This document shows positions 5,927 to 7,288 of a stretch of DNA of 7,288 nucleotides, piece by piece. The position numbers were made by a program, and so were the translations under genes. Position 1 is the stretch's first letter; each line of letters starts with the position of its first letter. The stretch comes from an uncultured Hyphomicrobiales bacterium (GTDB lineage: Bacteria > Pseudomonadota > Alphaproteobacteria > Rhizobiales > Aestuariivirgaceae). The notes under the pieces are model-generated. The model made no database searches and was not told the origin of the DNA. It worked only from the letters and a program-made list of their open reading frames with translations. The DNA lies in the NCBI GenBank assembly GCA_903930095.1, contig CAIYXE010000471.1, forward strand, positions 1 through 7,288. Direction: 5' to 3'.

Positions 5927-7087
5927 ATGGACAAGATGAACAGCCGCTTCGATGGCCCGCCCGGCCAGGAAGACATGCCCTATCTGCTCACCCCCGGCCC
6001 CCTCACCACCTCGCGCTCCGTCAAGGCCACGATGCTGGCCGACTGGGGCTCGCGCGATATCGAGTTCCGCCGCGTCGTGGCCGAAATCCGCCAGGGCCTG
6101 CTCGATCTGGCGGGTTGTGACGGGTCCTATGAATGCGTCATCATGCAGGGCTCCGGCACCTTCGCCATCGAGGCGGCGCTTGGCAGCTTCTGCCCCAGGG
6201 CGGATGCGAAGACGCTCGTTATCGCCAACGGCGCCTATGGTGACCGCGCCGCGGCGATCCTCGCCCGCCTTGGCCGTCCCGTGGCCAAGATCGACAAGGG
6301 CGACAGCGCCGCACCCTCGGCAGAGGAGGTGGCCGCCGCCCTCGACGCCGATGCCACCATCAGCCATGTCTGGGTCATCCACTGCGAGACCACGTCAGGC
6401 ATCGTCAACCCGATCGCCGAGATCGCGCATGCCGCGAAGGCGCGCGGCAAGCTGGTCATGGTTGATGCCATGTCCTCCTTCGGGGCCCTGCCGCTCGACA
6501 TGAAGGACGGCTACGACGTCATGGTCTCTTCCTCCAACAAGTGCATCGAGGGGGTTCCCGGCTTCTCCTACGTGCTGGTCAAGCGCGACATGCTGGTGGC
6601 CTCCAAGGGCATGAGCCATTCCGTGGTGCTGGACCTCTACGAGCAATGGAAGGGGCTGGAGGCCAACGGCCAGTTCCGCTTCACGCCACCCACCCACGCG
6701 CTCGTCGCCTTCCACCAGGCGATGAAGGAGCACGCCGAGGAGGGCGGCGTTCCGGCCCGTGGCGGCCGCTACCGCCGCAATGCGGATATCCTCATCCGCG
6801 GCATGCGCGCCATGGGCTTCGCAACGCTGCTGTCCGACAATGAGGCAGGCCCGATCATCCAGACCTTCCTCACCCCGCGCGATCCCAATTTCGATTTCGA
6901 GCAGTTCTACGAGGAGCTCCGCCGCCGCGGCTTCGCCATCTACCCCGGCAAGCTCACCAAGCGCCCCTCCTTCCGCATCGGCACCATCGGCAAGGTGGAT
7001 GAGAAGGTGATGACGGGCGTGCTGAAGGCCATCGCCGAGGTGCTGGCGGAGATGAGGGTCACCGACCTGTCACCGTTGGAAGGATAA
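5927..7087 (+). CDS. phnW: 2-aminoethylphosphonate:pyruvate aminotransferase PhnW
   Basis: This 386-residue cytosolic PLP enzyme (fold type I, class V aminotransferase) converts 2-aminoethylphosphonate plus pyruvate to phosphonoacetaldehyde plus L-alanine, the first step in aminoethylphosphonate use. Visible are LLTPGPLTTSRSVK (20-33), the cofactor-phosphate loop QGSGTFAIEA (74-83), ETTSG (154-158), the pyridine-nitrogen Asp180 in VDAMSSFGALPLDM, the Schiff-base Lys205 in SSSNKCIEGVPGF, SLDLY-type VLDLYEQWKGLE, TPPTHALVAF, and Arg350 in FRIGTIG, which corresponds to the family's substrate-binding arginine. The sequence follows Salmonella PhnW along its length but is about 19 residues longer, from a short N-terminal extension (MDKMNSRFDGPPGQEDMP) and a few C-terminal residues. 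DWGSRDIEF (38-46) replaces the DSCTWDDDY-like segment of the enteric enzyme, a form I associate with alphaproteobacterial homologues. The context is a divergent LysR gene and a probable phnA downstream, consistent with a PhnW-PhnY-PhnA route. Other class V transaminases are much less likely. Confidence 0.94.
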   Translation: MDKMNSRFDGPPGQEDMPYLLTPGPLTTSRSVKATMLADWGSRDIEFRRVVAEIRQGLLDLAGCDGSYECVIMQGSGTFAIEAALGSFCPRADAKTLVIANGAYGDRAAAILARLGRPVAKIDKGDSAAPSAEEVAAALDADATISHVWVIHCETTSGIVNPIAEIAHAAKARGKLVMVDAMSSFGALPLDMKDGYDVMVSSSNKCIEGVPGFSYVLVKRDMLVASKGMSHSVVLDLYEQWKGLEANGQFRFTPPTHALVAFHQAMKEHAEEGGVPARGGRYRRNADILIRGMRAMGFATLLSDNEAGPIIQTFLTPRDPNFDFEQFYEELRRRGFAIYPGKLTKRPSFRIGTIGKVDEKVMTGVLKAIAEVLAEMRVTDLSPLEG

Positions 7088-7103
7088 GCAAGTCTATTCC
7101 TCG

Positions 7104-7220
7104 CCCCCACGCAGTGGGGGAGAGGGCAGGGGTGAGGGGGTGCCGGCCACGCACTCCCGTCTGGCAGTTCCCGTGCTGCACCACCCCCTCACCCTTCCTT
7201 CTCCCCCGGCGGGGGAGAGG
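7104..7220. repeat. Composite inverted repeat in the phnW-phnA gap (two opposed repeat units)
   Basis: The 159-base gap holds three nested dyads. The first is hairpin CCCCCAC (7104-7110)-GCA-GTGGGGG (7114-7120). The second is a long dyad with a perfect 13-bp core, 7130-7142 (GGGTGAGGGGGTG) against 7182-7194 (CACCCCCTCACCC); it extends outward with one indel and a few mismatches to 7116 and 7207. The third is hairpin CTCCCCC (7201-7207)-GGC-GGGGGAG (7211-7217). The arrangement reads as two copies of one palindromic unit in opposite orientation around a roughly 39-base unique centre, like the paired repeat units described for REP/BIME-type elements. The third hairpin is nearly identical to the one at 489-505. 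No protein-coding potential was seen in the gap. It may attenuate transcription into phnA or stabilise phnW mRNA. Confidence 0.8.
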
Positions 7221-7246
7221 CATTCAACAAGAAAGACCGTACACTG

Positions 7247-7288
7247 ATGAAAACCGTCACCGTCAATGGCCGCAGCTACAACTGGCCC
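7247..7288 (+). CDS. phnA: Probable phosphonoacetate hydrolase PhnA (3'-truncated by window edge)
   Basis: Only the first 14 codons are present: MKTVTVNGRSYNWP. The N-terminal pattern VNGRSYxWP is what I recall at the start of phosphonoacetate hydrolases, just before the metal-binding VVxxDG segment, and the position directly after phnW fits the known phnW-phnA-phnY gene sets. PhnA is a zinc-dependent alkaline-phosphatase-superfamily enzyme that cleaves phosphonoacetate to acetate and phosphate, completing the aminoethylphosphonate route through PhnY. The ribosome binding site is poor (GAAAGA at 7231-7236, ten bases before the ATG). The call rests on a very short sequence plus context; the rest of the gene is needed to confirm it. 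Confidence 0.65.
   Translation, partial: MKTVTVNGRSYNWP

Noticed and set aside
7104..7120. Classical rho-independent terminator after phnW
   Set aside because: The stem is strong, but it is followed by a purine-rich AGAGGGCAGGGG stretch rather than a T tract; it was kept as a repeat element instead.

Overview
This is a GC-rich (roughly mid-60s percent by eye), densely coded chromosomal segment. It most likely comes from an alphaproteobacterium, probably Hyphomicrobiales (Rhizobiales). The assignment is inferred from the rhizobial look of the ThiQ and PhnW proteins, the phnW-phnA gene order, and CCCTCACCC / GGGGGAGAGG-type intergenic palindromes. No phage, plasmid, IS, CRISPR, rRNA or tRNA signature was seen.

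Layout, left to right. (1) Positions 1-480, plus strand: the 3' two thirds of thiQ, the ATPase of the thiamine ABC importer, entering from outside the window. (2) 556-2361, plus: uup, a complete twin-ABC ABC-F protein with the Uup-type C-terminal coiled coil. (3) 2446-4906, minus: a two-gene operon, lemA (4906 to 4346) followed one base later by a large DUF2207/YciQ-like membrane protein (4344 to 2446) with a glycine-rich tail. It converges on uup across an 84-base gap that holds a hairpin. (4) 4982-5833, minus: a LysR-type regulator, separated from lemA by a perfect 8-bp hairpin. (5) 5927-7087, plus: phnW, 2-aminoethylphosphonate:pyruvate aminotransferase, divergent from the LysR gene across a 93-base regulatory region. 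(6) 7247 to the window end, plus: the first 14 codons of what looks like phnA (phosphonoacetate hydrolase), after a 159-base gap filled by a composite inverted repeat.

How the genes work together. The right-hand part is a phosphonate-catabolism locus. PhnW would turn 2-aminoethylphosphonate into phosphonoacetaldehyde, an aldehyde dehydrogenase (PhnY, expected outside the window) would oxidise it to phosphonoacetate, and PhnA would release acetate and phosphate. The divergent LysR protein is the obvious candidate activator. The shared intergenic region has a T-N11-A dyad and a second dyad, TTGAC-N8-GTCAA, whose two halves can each act as the -35 box of one divergent gene. The left and middle parts (thiamine uptake, Uup, LemA/DUF2207) are unrelated housekeeping or conserved-function genes.

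I find no convincing new multi-gene system. The parts most worth a second look are the mirror-image promoter arrangement at lysR/phnW, the dispersed palindromic repeat family found in three of the gaps, and its paired form inside the presumptive phnW-phnA operon.
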